Assembly (NCBI RefSeq): GCF_000384335.2
Contig: NZ_KQ031382.1
Span: 2,367,545-2,431,544, forward strand
Reading direction: 5' to 3'
Origin: Hyphomicrobium sp. 99
Lineage (GTDB): Bacteria > Pseudomonadota > Alphaproteobacteria > Rhizobiales > Hyphomicrobiaceae
Length of the DNA stretch: 64,000 nt
Part shown: positions 57,132-64,000 of the stretch, piece by piece
Numbering within the stretch: position 1 is the stretch's first letter
How the letters are laid out: the number at the start of each line of letters is the position of its first letter
The notes under the pieces: model-generated
Databases searched by the model: none
What the model saw: the letters and a program-made list of their open reading frames with translations, nothing else
Told to the model about the DNA's origin: nothing
Program-made: the position numbers and the translations under genes

Positions 57132-57626
57132 ATGATTTCACGAATTAGCATCCGCGCATTAGCCGGATGTGCAGCACTCGTCGCGGCAGCCGCTGCGCAG
57201 ATCTCGTCCGCAATGGCCGATACGCCGAAAATCGCAATCGGCACCCTGACGTGTTACGGCAAGGGCGGCGTTGGGCTCATTTTCGGATCGAAGCAAAACC
57301 TGCGTTGCAACTTTGAAACCCCCATCAGCGGACGCACCTATCGTTACGCCGCAACGATCACCAAGGTCGGCGTCGACATTGGCGTCAAAGGCGACAGCAC
57401 GCTGATTTGGACAGTGCTTGGACCGACGACTAACATCCCGAGCGAAGCACTCGAAGGAAATTACGGCGGCGTCACTGCCGGAGCGGCCGTCGGAATTGGC
57501 GCCAACGCCAACGCGCTGCTCGGCGGCTCGGGTAGCTCGATCATTTTGCAGCCCGTGAGTGTCGAAGGACAGACGGGATTGAACCTCTCCGCGGGCGTCG
57601 CGGGACTGACGATTTTCAAACCATAA
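57132..57626 (+). CDS. DUF992 secreted protein
   Basis: 164 residues with AGGAG upstream. Signal peptide to about residue 29, then G-T-L-T-C and N-L-R-C, the two conserved Cys of DUF992, and a Gly/Ala-rich C-terminal half. Typical of Hyphomicrobiales; function unknown. Confidence 0.85.
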   Translation: MISRISIRALAGCAALVAAAAAQISSAMADTPKIAIGTLTCYGKGGVGLIFGSKQNLRCNFETPISGRTYRYAATITKVGVDIGVKGDSTLIWTVLGPTTNIPSEALEGNYGGVTAGAAVGIGANANALLGGSGSSIILQPVSVEGQTGLNLSAGVAGLTIFKP

Positions 57627-57648
57627 GTCACTAAGGGCACTACCCGGC

Positions 57649-57678
57649 GGCGCGTTGCGGACAAAAACGCAGCGCGCC
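57649..57678 (+). terminator. Hairpin terminator after the DUF992 gene
   Basis: GGCGCGxTGCG (57649-57659) pairs with CGCAxCGCGCC (57668-57678) with one mismatch and an 8-base loop; GATTTTC follows. It lies 22 bases past the DUF992 stop. Confidence 0.45.
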
Positions 57679-57831
57679 GATTTTCATTCCATAGTGTCAC
57701 CTGACCCATAATTCAGATCACCAAACTTCCTCACTCACGCGCCGCCTACCGCATCTTCCGAGCATAACGGCATCACTTTTTAGCCATGAGAATCGCACGC
57801 TATTGACGCTCTAGCCGCGAGGAGAAGAACA

Positions 57832-58221
57832 ATGGCCGCACTATCGAAAAACGTCGAAGAAATGCTCATTCGCCTTGCGGAAAATGCGCGCACAGAACAG
57901 GACTTTGTCCTGACCCTCTCCGACGCAATCCGCAGAGTGGACGAACAGTTGCTCCGCGATGTTCGCAACGTCGCGCTTCAGCATGAATTGAGACGCGAAG
58001 CGATCCTCGGCGAACTGCAGGACCTCGCAGGACGGCTCTGCGCACTTCCTGCACGCGCTCCAGCGCAACCCGTTACCGCGATCGATCAGCAGCAGGACCA
58101 CCAGGCAAGAGCAGAAATCGAGGCTGCCCTAAACGGTCAAGCTGGCGATTGGCGTCAAGCTGCGCAAAACATGCACGATGAGTTTGAATTCACTTTCAAC
58201 GGCCAACCGCGGCAACACTAA
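57832..58221 (+). CDS. Unknown helical cytoplasmic protein
   Basis: 129 residues with GAGGAGAA upstream. Entirely helical pattern with heptad-like Leu/Ala spacing in the first 75 residues (probable coiled coil), then Gln-rich segment. No membrane segment. No family recognised. Confidence 0.7.
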   Translation: MAALSKNVEEMLIRLAENARTEQDFVLTLSDAIRRVDEQLLRDVRNVALQHELRREAILGELQDLAGRLCALPARAPAQPVTAIDQQQDHQARAEIEAALNGQAGDWRQAAQNMHDEFEFTFNGQPRQH

Positions 58222-58236
58222 ACGAAGGCGACGCTA

Positions 58237-58947
58237 TCACCGCCCGATATATCCGGGCATCCGCGTCGCCTCTTGCGAGCGGGCAAGCCACATGGCGCGA
58301 TCATGCGCATATTCGAAATCACGCCGCACGGTCGATCGCGGAATGCGCGTCCTGAAGAAATCGGCCCAGCGAAATTCTGCGAACGGCTTGCCGGACTTCG
58401 CGAAGCCGCCCGCCTCGCGAACCGACCACGCGAGATCGCGATAAGGATCGGCGCGCAGATCTTTCAACGACTCGGGCAGTTTGGTCGGACAGACCGGCTG
58501 CCCACGCCCATCATAAGCGTGCAACAGACCGAGCGTCGTCATGCGGCGAAGGAACTGCTTCCGTGGAAGAAGCGAAAGATCGGCAACCACGTCAACGAAG
58601 GCTTCCTCCACGTCGCTCTTCAACAGCGCGAGGCTCAGGTGATGGTGATCGATGATGAAGAAGTCATCGCCCGGCCCAAGCACAGCCGGTATCGGACGCG
58701 CTTCGAGATAGCGTCTGAGCTTTCGCCGGCTCCGCACGCGCCGCTCGACTTTCTCACGCTTGGCCGCGACGGCCCGCATGCCGACCGCCATTTGCGTGGG
58801 ACGTAAATCTTCGAGTGGAACCGTTTCGAGCTTTTGCTCCCCACGGAGCCCAGGCCGCGCAGTCGACAAATAATTTTCTATTGAAAGAGAACCGGCCACC
58901 GGCTCACGCCAAACATCAAGCAGCGGCATGACTTCCCACAAAGCCAA
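58237..58947 (-). CDS. ParB-like nuclease-domain protein
   Basis: 236 residues from ATG 58947 (ATG 58929 alternative). The ParBc_2-type core has P-L-E-D-L-R-P-T-Q, then F-F-I-I-D-H-H-H, a degenerate G-x-H-R-x-x-A motif. These are putative ParB-like proteins unconnected to chromosome segregation, with no ParA gene beside it. Function unknown. Confidence 0.75.
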   Translation of the reverse strand: MALWEVMPLLDVWREPVAGSLSIENYLSTARPGLRGEQKLETVPLEDLRPTQMAVGMRAVAAKREKVERRVRSRRKLRRYLEARPIPAVLGPGDDFFIIDHHHLSLALLKSDVEEAFVDVVADLSLLPRKQFLRRMTTLGLLHAYDGRGQPVCPTKLPESLKDLRADPYRDLAWSVREAGGFAKSGKPFAEFRWADFFRTRIPRSTVRRDFEYAHDRAMWLARSQEATRMPGYIGR

Positions 58948-59019
58948 TTGAACACCGCTTAACGATTTGGCCTTTATGGTTAAGATTAGGTTTAACGCCG
59001 CCCCAACCCGTCGGAAATC

Positions 59020-59331
59020 TTACTTCGCAGCCGTCATCGAACCGCCGCGCCGGCGCGAAACCTCTGCAACAGAAACTTCGCCCGCAGCGATCAACGCATC
59101 GACGCAGCCTTTCGAAAGACTGAGGCCGACCGCGCGCATGCACGATCTCACCTGCGGGCTGCTCGGGCTGTACGCGCTGCAGTGCGCATAATAATCGCTC
59201 GCGCACGCGATCTGCACGCGCAGGCTGACGGCATGGGCATTGCCCGCCATCAGCGTGGCGCCGGTGAGCGCTACGATCGACGCGTATACGGCGCGGGCAG
59301 CATTCCGGTGGATCGCAACAAAGTCAGTCAT
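59020..59331 (-). CDS. Small secreted Cys-containing protein of a Hyphomicrobiales family
   Basis: 103 residues from ATG 59331, with GGAG eight bases upstream. Signal peptide ends N-A-H-A near residue 35; the mature part has four Cys in C-A-S-D-Y-Y-A-H-C, V-R-S-C-M and G-C-V-D-A-L, likely two disulfides. Similar proteins with C-x-x-D-x-x-x-x-C are common in this order. Role unknown. Confidence 0.7.
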   Translation of the reverse strand: MTDFVAIHRNAARAVYASIVALTGATLMAGNAHAVSLRVQIACASDYYAHCSAYSPSSPQVRSCMRAVGLSLSKGCVDALIAAGEVSVAEVSRRRGGSMTAAK

Positions 59332-59461
59332 TGCAGGTCTCCATCTCTTCTGGCGATGCAAGCCCGTCTCGGGCAGTTGTTGCCGGAAGAAATAACCTCA
59401 CCCGAATGCTTCCCGCTGTTCCGGCGGGAACTGGACCTTGGGCATCGCGACCGGTGTTACG

Positions 59462-60487
59462 TCACGATGCTCTTTGCCCATGTCCTATCCGGGAAGAATA
59501 GGAAAGCGATCGCGCGCCATTCATTCGCGCAACACGGCAAGCCTGCTCATAAACCACAGTCGCCGCCGCAAGCGCCGTGATGCCCGCCTGATCATAAGCA
59601 GGCGCGACTTCAACGACGTCGCATCCGACGATCCGAAGTCCATCGAGGCCGCGCAGCATCGCCAGCAGCTCTCGCGGCGTCAGCCCGCCCATCACCGGCG
59701 TACCCGTACCCGGCGCAAATGCCGGATCGAGACAATCGATATCGACTGTCAGGTAGCACGGAGCATCCCCCGCAAGCGCTTTCACCATGGCGATGATCTG
59801 AGCGGGGCCTTTCTCGGCAACCGCCATGCTGTCGAAAATGTTCATCCCCATCGGATCATCGACCCACGTCCGGATACCGATCTGCGACGATAGCCTCGGA
59901 TCGATCAGACCATCGCGAATAGCTTGCGCGAACATCGTGCCGTGATTGATTTCGACTTCACCGCCGGGGCCGGTGCGCGGCGTCCACGTGTCAGGATGCG
60001 CATCGAAATGGATGAGCGCCAGCGGCCCGTACTTTCGCGCGTGTGCTTTGAGCAGCGGATAGCTGACGAAATGATCACCACCGAGCGCGCATAGAAACGC
60101 ACCGGCAGAAACGACATCGAACGCGGCCTCCTCGATCGCTGCGGGGATTGTATGCGGAAATCCAAAGTCGAGCAGCGCATCGCCGAGATCCACGATCCGG
60201 ACATGCGAAAGCGGATCGAAACCGCCAGGATAAGACTTGAGCTCAGCGAGTTGAGCGGAAGCGGTCCTCACCGCATCAGGGCCCATCCGCGCCCCAGGCC
60301 GGTTCGACGTCGCAATGTCGAGCGGTACCCCGAGAACTGCGAAATCGCCCGCCCGCGCCCGAGCGACGCGCGGCGTCCGCAAAAAAGTATGCGTACCCGA
60401 ATAGGTTTGTTCGGAAGCGATGGAAGAAGGAGAAAGCGCACTGCACCTATGTTGCGCATGCACGCCCGTTGTGGGGCCGGAAAGCAT
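59462..60487 (-). CDS. speB: Agmatinase-type ureohydrolase
   Basis: 341 residues. Metal ligands in G-G-D-H-F, H-F-D-A-H-P-D and D-I-D-C-L-D-P-A-F-A are complete; H-F-D-A-H-P-D-T-W is the agmatinase form, unlike the H-I-D-R-H-I-D of the guanidine hydrolase at 13-14 kb. GAGGT precedes the ATG. It should act on agmatine or a related guanidino compound, giving urea; SpeB-like proteins vary in substrate, so this is the main uncertainty. Alone, not in an operon. Confidence 0.87.
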   Translation of the reverse strand: MLSGPTTGVHAQHRCSALSPSSIASEQTYSGTHTFLRTPRVARARAGDFAVLGVPLDIATSNRPGARMGPDAVRTASAQLAELKSYPGGFDPLSHVRIVDLGDALLDFGFPHTIPAAIEEAAFDVVSAGAFLCALGGDHFVSYPLLKAHARKYGPLALIHFDAHPDTWTPRTGPGGEVEINHGTMFAQAIRDGLIDPRLSSQIGIRTWVDDPMGMNIFDSMAVAEKGPAQIIAMVKALAGDAPCYLTVDIDCLDPAFAPGTGTPVMGGLTPRELLAMLRGLDGLRIVGCDVVEVAPAYDQAGITALAAATVVYEQACRVARMNGARSLSYSSRIGHGQRAS

Positions 60488-60689
60488 GACGACCTCGATT
60501 GTTGCGATGTCGTCCGGCCGACACCTTCACAATCAACCGGGCAATCCCGGTGCCTCCGTTTCGCGGCAACACCAAGCATGCCTAACCAATTACGACAGTC
60601 AAGCCCCGGATAGCTTGCCGCAATGCAGCGGTGAACCCGGACCCCGTCCCGCGCGTTACCAAGCTCGACACCCACAAATTGGCTTGAAC

Positions 60690-60983
60690 ATGTCAAACCT
60701 GGTAAAACTCGCGACTGAAAAGGCCGCTCGATCCGAAAGAAACGCAGAGCTGATCCGCGAAGACTTATTTGAAAAATGCACCGAAGCGGTCGCCGGTCTG
60801 GGCGGCGACGTTGTCGGATATGCGCTGGTCGTCTGGGGAAAGGGAGGCGATATGCGAACAGCATACAACGCCGCTCAAGGTCCGATCGGACCGGCACTCG
60901 TTCCAACACTTGCCGCTGATGCTTTGAACCGCCATGTCGCGGTGATGCTGGCGCAAAAGGAAGATCCCGACGTCCCCGGCTGA
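60690..60983 (+). CDS. Unknown small protein
   Basis: 97 residues from ATG 60690. Helical N-terminal half, then G-Y-A-L-V-V-W-G-K-G-G. No membrane segment or known motif. Confidence 0.6.
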   Translation: MSNLVKLATEKAARSERNAELIREDLFEKCTEAVAGLGGDVVGYALVVWGKGGDMRTAYNAAQGPIGPALVPTLAADALNRHVAVMLAQKEDPDVPG

Positions 60984-61007
60984 TCACGACCGCCGGATCG
61001 AAACAGA

Positions 61008-61040
61008 AAACCCAGAGCTGATGCTCTGGGTTTGCGTTTT
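61008..61040. terminator. Bidirectional rho-independent terminator
   Basis: AAACCCAGAGC (61008-61018) and GCTCTGGGTTT (61023-61033) form a perfect 11-bp stem with a 4-base loop; GCGTTTT follows on the plus strand and TTCTGTTT on the minus strand. It ends the gene at 60690-60983 and the minus-strand small protein gene that stops at 61043. Confidence 0.85.
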
Positions 61041-61042
61041 GA

Positions 61043-61126
61043 TTAGTGCAAGAAGCCGAACAGATGCAGCCCGATGATTACGACGAGCGGAACGCCTGCC
61101 AGCCAAAGAATTACGTCGCGTGCCAT
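61043..61126 (-). CDS. 27-residue hydrophobic membrane peptide
   Basis: ATG 61126 has a near-perfect GAGGAG seven bases upstream. The 27 residues start M-A-R-D and are one hydrophobic helix (W-L-A-G-V-P-L-V-V-I-I-G-L) ending in L-H. A terminator follows at once. It lies 10 bases after the 81-residue gene on the same strand. Confidence 0.6.
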   Translation of the reverse strand: MARDVILWLAGVPLVVIIGLHLFGFLH

Positions 61127-61136
61127 GGTGATCTCC

Positions 61137-61382
61137 TCAATGTTGAATTGTCGGTGGGATGCCGGAGTCGGCTGTCGGTTCGGAGCCACTCTCGTTTGCC
61201 GCATCGGACGAACGAACAAGGCTCAGAAGTTCATCGAGATGTTGCCGCGCTTCGGCCAAGTGCTGCTTGGCCTCCTCGCGTCGAAGAACAACACTGTTGC
61301 GCGCAGCGTCACGTAATTCGTTTTCAAGATCCCAAAGGGTCTTTAAAACCTTCGGAACTGTCTCTCTGATGTTTTCGGACAT
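61137..61382 (-). CDS. Unknown small coiled-coil protein
   Basis: 81 residues with GAGG upstream of ATG 61382. A helical middle (A-R-Q-H-L-D-E-L-L-S-L) with heptad pattern and a short Ser/Pro tail. Cotranscribed with the 27-residue membrane peptide. No family recognised. Confidence 0.65.
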   Translation of the reverse strand: MSENIRETVPKVLKTLWDLENELRDAARNSVVLRREEAKQHLAEARQHLDELLSLVRSSDAANESGSEPTADSGIPPTIQH

Positions 61383-61518
61383 CCGAGCCTCGCCAGTTTG
61401 AACTGTCTCCTGAACGCATCTCGTTGATTTCCGGTTCCGCTTCTGCGTTTGGCCGTAAGGGACAATTCTGCGAGGACTGCGTTACTGTCGGCACAACAAA
61501 ATCGGACCTTCAAGCCAC

Positions 61519-61866
61519 ATGATCCCAAAAGCAGTATTGCCCATCGTCCTCCTGACGATGTCGAACGTCTTCATGACATTCGCCTGGTACGGCCATCTCA
61601 AATTCACCAACAAGCCGCTTTGGCTCGTCGTAATCGTCAGTTGGGGAATTGCCTTTTTTGAATACTGCCTGGCAGTCCCGGCAAATCGCTACGGCGTCGC
61701 GGTTTATTCGCCGGCTGAATTAAAGACGATGCAAGAGGTCATAACGCTGAGCGTATTCGCGATCTTTTCCGCGACTTATCTTGGCGAACAGCTCACCATC
61801 AACCAAGGCGTCGGCTTCGCCTTCATCGCGCTCGGCGCGTTTTTCGTATTCAAGGGGCCGCTGTAA
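61519..61866 (+). CDS. DUF486 (DMT-superfamily) small membrane protein
   Basis: 115 residues with four membrane helices; F-M-T-F-A-W-Y-G-H-L-K and E-Y-C-L-A-V-P-A-N-R-Y-G are DUF486 signatures. Half-size relatives of drug/metabolite transporters. Substrate unknown. Confidence 0.92.
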   Translation: MIPKAVLPIVLLTMSNVFMTFAWYGHLKFTNKPLWLVVIVSWGIAFFEYCLAVPANRYGVAVYSPAELKTMQEVITLSVFAIFSATYLGEQLTINQGVGFAFIALGAFFVFKGPL

Positions 61867-61879
61867 AAACGGCGCGCCG

Positions 61880-62878
61880 TCACCTGAGCGGCACGCTCAG
61901 CTGAAATTTGCTGCTAAGGCTTTGCGGCTCGGTTGACGCGCCAAGATTGTCGACGTCGGCTGTCACGCTCAGCGAATAGGCGTCGGGCTTCGTGTAGGTA
62001 ACGCCCGCGCCCGCTGACGTTGTGTCGAAGGACGTATCCGCCGCCTCTTTGCGGCTCGTCGACAAATCGAATGCCCGCTTGTAGGTGACGAACGGCTCGA
62101 GCGTCGTACCCCCTTCGAGGGAGAAGGAATGATTGACCTTCGGCGCGAGAATGATCGCGCTCTTGTCGGACGTCCCCGTACTTGAGGCAGAACCGCCGTT
62201 AGCTTCCCATTCAGTGCGCGCGTCGATAGAGAACATCGGCGCCGCTTGCAGCGTCACGTACGCGGCCGCCTTTTGATCTTGCGCCACACCCGATGTCGAA
62301 GACGACCGCGCGTCACCTCGTTCGAGCGAAAGCCCAACGCTCGCCTTTCGACTGATCTTATAATCTGCTCCAAAGCCGACGCGGCTCGACTGACCGGAAG
62401 AACCGTTCAAGCCGTTCAGATCGATGTTGCTCCAAACGTCGACCGGAGTGGTTGGCGCGGATGCAGCCTTCGGCAGCTTGATCGTGTAGGGATCGGCGAC
62501 GGCATATTCAGGTCTCTGCACGGATACCGTCTGCGAATTGTAATCACGCAATGTACCCAAGCTCGTGCGCACCGACACACTGCCGTCGTTGGCGTTGAAC
62601 TTCGAGGGCACGGTACCTTTGCTCAGCGCGATCCACGGCAACCCATCCGTCGGAGCTGCCGTTGCGGCAGGTACGCTCTGTTCTGCAAGCGCCGCATCCA
62701 AGTCGAACTGGATCTCTTGATCGCAGCCCATGAAGTCGGGCTCTGCTGTGCTCGACTGAACGTCAACACAATCCTCGGCCCGGACGCCGGACGCGACGCA
62801 GAAAAGAACCGCCAGACTGGCAATACTCGCACGCGTGACGCCGCGATCGCAGATAAAACGGATTTTTCGAATGAACAT
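61880..62878 (-). CDS. Outer-membrane beta-barrel-like protein
   Basis: 332 residues. A signal peptide ends V-R-A near residue 34. The N-terminal half is polar; the second half (about 165-332) shows alternating strands such as Y-K-I-S-R-K-A-S-V-G-L-S-L and ends with F-Q-L-S-V-P-L-R, typical of barrel strands, though the last residue is Arg rather than Phe. No exact family assigned. Convergent with the DUF486 gene. Confidence 0.72.
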   Translation of the reverse strand: MFIRKIRFICDRGVTRASIASLAVLFCVASGVRAEDCVDVQSSTAEPDFMGCDQEIQFDLDAALAEQSVPAATAAPTDGLPWIALSKGTVPSKFNANDGSVSVRTSLGTLRDYNSQTVSVQRPEYAVADPYTIKLPKAASAPTTPVDVWSNIDLNGLNGSSGQSSRVGFGADYKISRKASVGLSLERGDARSSSTSGVAQDQKAAAYVTLQAAPMFSIDARTEWEANGGSASSTGTSDKSAIILAPKVNHSFSLEGGTTLEPFVTYKRAFDLSTSRKEAADTSFDTTSAGAGVTYTKPDAYSLSVTADVDNLGASTEPQSLSSKFQLSVPLR

Positions 62879-63157
62879 AAGCGCCTGTTAGCCTTGAACT
62901 TTGATCATCATGTGGCGATTGCATGAAACGCGCCGAGCGTGACCCACCTATGCAGTTAGCCAAAACCTAGATTCACCGGCCCGCATTTACGGCGTTGTCG
63001 CTGAAGCCTAGTATCTCTCCACCCGATTTCGCGCGGACTCTGCCCACTCACTGGCTGAGTTTCGTGCAACATGGGTGACGCCCGCACGCCGCGGTCGCCC
63101 TAGATGCCGGTCAAAAGCAATCACGCTGATGACGAGCCGAACAGAGAAGGGCAGAGC

Positions 63158-63547
63158 ATGAGCTGGAGCGATACACTCAAGGGGGTCGTGGGCAAAATTG
63201 TCGGTCAGGCCGAGGAAGGAGCCTTGCCGGATCTTCTGAAGGGTGTCCTCGGAACCGAAGGTCTGCAAGCGATCCTCACCAAGCTCCAGGACGCAGGCTT
63301 TGGATCGCAAGTGTCTTCGTGGCTCGACAAGAACAAGAGCAATCTGCCGATCACACCTGAGCAGATCCAAGCCGCGCTCGGCGACGAACACGTTCAGCAG
63401 ATCGCCAAGACGCTTGGCATTCCGGTGGATTCAATTCTCGCCGCGTTGGCGAAAATGCTTCCCGAACTGGCGAACGCAGCTGGCCCCGCCGCCGATCCTC
63501 AGAAAGTGCCGCCGGCGCCTGCGCCTTCCGACCCCAAAGCCAGCTGA
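63158..63547 (+). CDS. YidB-family (DUF937-like) protein
   Basis: 129 residues from ATG 63158 with GAAGG seven bases upstream. M-S-W-S-D-T-L start, then L-L-x-G-x-L-G and the I-x-x-A-L-G-D...I-A-x-x-L-G-I motif of YidB; a Pro/Ala tail. Function unknown. Convergent with an acyl-CoA dehydrogenase gene. Confidence 0.88.
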   Translation: MSWSDTLKGVVGKIVGQAEEGALPDLLKGVLGTEGLQAILTKLQDAGFGSQVSSWLDKNKSNLPITPEQIQAALGDEHVQQIAKTLGIPVDSILAALAKMLPELANAAGPAADPQKVPPAPAPSDPKAS

Positions 63548-63570
63548 CCGCGGGGTCTTGTCCAAAGGTA

Positions 63571-64000
63571 TCAATTCAACGTTGGAGCGGCGCGGTCGAT
63601 GATCGCTCGCGCGTTCGTGCCTCCTGGAAGAAGCCCGAATGCTCCGCCATCGCCCGATAATCGCGTGGCGCAAAACGCGTCCGCTACATCCGTCGTCGCA
63701 TGGCGGATCAACAATGCAGCCTGTAACCCAACGACCAGATCACTGACGAACGAACGCGCCTGAAACTCGTCGAGTTGCTTCGATCTCTCGTGCAGTTTCA
63801 GAACGTGCGCGCAAAGCCGCTGGTCGGCCTTGGAAGGCTCATTCATCTCGTCCAAAAGCATGTCGATTGCAGCGGGCGTTCTCCCCAACGCACGCAGAAC
63901 ATCAAGACACATGACATTGCCTGAGCCCTCCCAAATCGAATTCAGCGGCATTTCCCTGTAAATACGCGCCAGATCGAACTCTTCGACATAGCCATTCCCA
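63571..64000 (-). CDS. Acyl-CoA dehydrogenase (AidB-like), C-terminal part
   Basis: Cut by the window end; about 142 C-terminal residues are visible. I-Y-R-E-M-P-L-N-S-I-W-E-G-S-G-N-V is the substrate-binding/catalytic segment of acyl-CoA dehydrogenases of the AidB/isovaleryl branch, followed by a helical tail (V-L-R-A-L-G-R). AidB is linked to alkylation repair; the family also includes ordinary acyl-CoA dehydrogenases, and the start is needed to decide. Confidence 0.88.
   Translation of the reverse strand, partial: GNGYVEEFDLARIYREMPLNSIWEGSGNVMCLDVLRALGRTPAAIDMLLDEMNEPSKADQRLCAHVLKLHERSKQLDEFQARSFVSDLVVGLQAALLIRHATTDVADAFCATRLSGDGGAFGLLPGGTNARAIIDRAAPTLN

Overview
The window reads as chromosomal DNA of a GC-rich alphaproteobacterium, most likely a methylotrophic member of the Hyphomicrobiales (Hyphomicrobium-like). 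This is an inference from the tandem folD/ftfL one-carbon genes, the NitT/TauT-type importer, DUF992, DUF486 and Tyr/His/Arg-rich secreted proteins, and the QueE variant. No phage, transposase, integrase or CRISPR array was seen. Gene density is high and most genes sit in short same-strand operons.

Layout. 1-3.7 kb: the 5' part of a Met/Gln-rich periplasmic LTXXQ (Spy-like) protein, a NarX-type kinase with its LuxR-type response regulator, and a secreted cupin. 3.9 kb: tRNA-Ser(TGA). 4.1-12.4 kb: a divergent sugar/polyol-type locus (ATPase and binding protein on the minus strand; DeoR regulator, two permeases, a choline-kinase-like phosphotransferase, a GlpA-like and a GlpB-like flavoprotein on the plus strand). 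Its six plus-strand genes all overlap, which points to one import, phosphorylation and oxidation route of unknown substrate. 12.4-18.5 kb: a guanidine-hydrolase operon (LysR regulator, ABC permease, ATPase, binding protein, GdmH-type Ni ureohydrolase, HupE-type Ni permease). 18.7-21.5 kb: folD and ftfL, the tetrahydrofolate C1 branch. 21.7-23.6 kb: an EamA transporter divergent from a second LysR that is a close paralogue of the first.

23.7-31.1 kb: a cNMP-binding/thioredoxin-reductase-like flavoprotein, an FMN reductase, copC-copD with an upstream membrane-anchored protein, a stress-type FMN-binding protein, a cupin and several small secreted or membrane proteins. 31.1-35.4 kb: a tight three-gene cluster of ATP-grasp ligase, fold-type I PLP enzyme and group II PLP decarboxylase, which I cannot assign to any known pathway. 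36.4-48.9 kb: an exopolysaccharide locus (CelD-type acetyltransferase, flavoprotein, two GT4 glycosyltransferases, Wzx, NodB-type deacetylase, Wzy, Tat-exported GH5, Wzc-like co-polymerase with a ruined P-loop).

49-54.4 kb: enolase and the queuosine precursor genes queC, queE, queD and queF, with a queD that lacks the usual catalytic Cys. 54.4-64 kb: small secreted proteins, pirin, DCC thiol oxidoreductase, LprI-like protein, ParB-like protein, an agmatinase-type ureohydrolase, a DUF486 transporter, an outer-membrane protein, a YidB-like protein and the 3' end of an acyl-CoA dehydrogenase cut by the window edge.

Best leads: the GdmH operon with two His-rich insertions in the enzyme, the ATP-grasp/PLP/PLP cluster, and the DeoR-ABC-kinase-GlpAB-like cassette.
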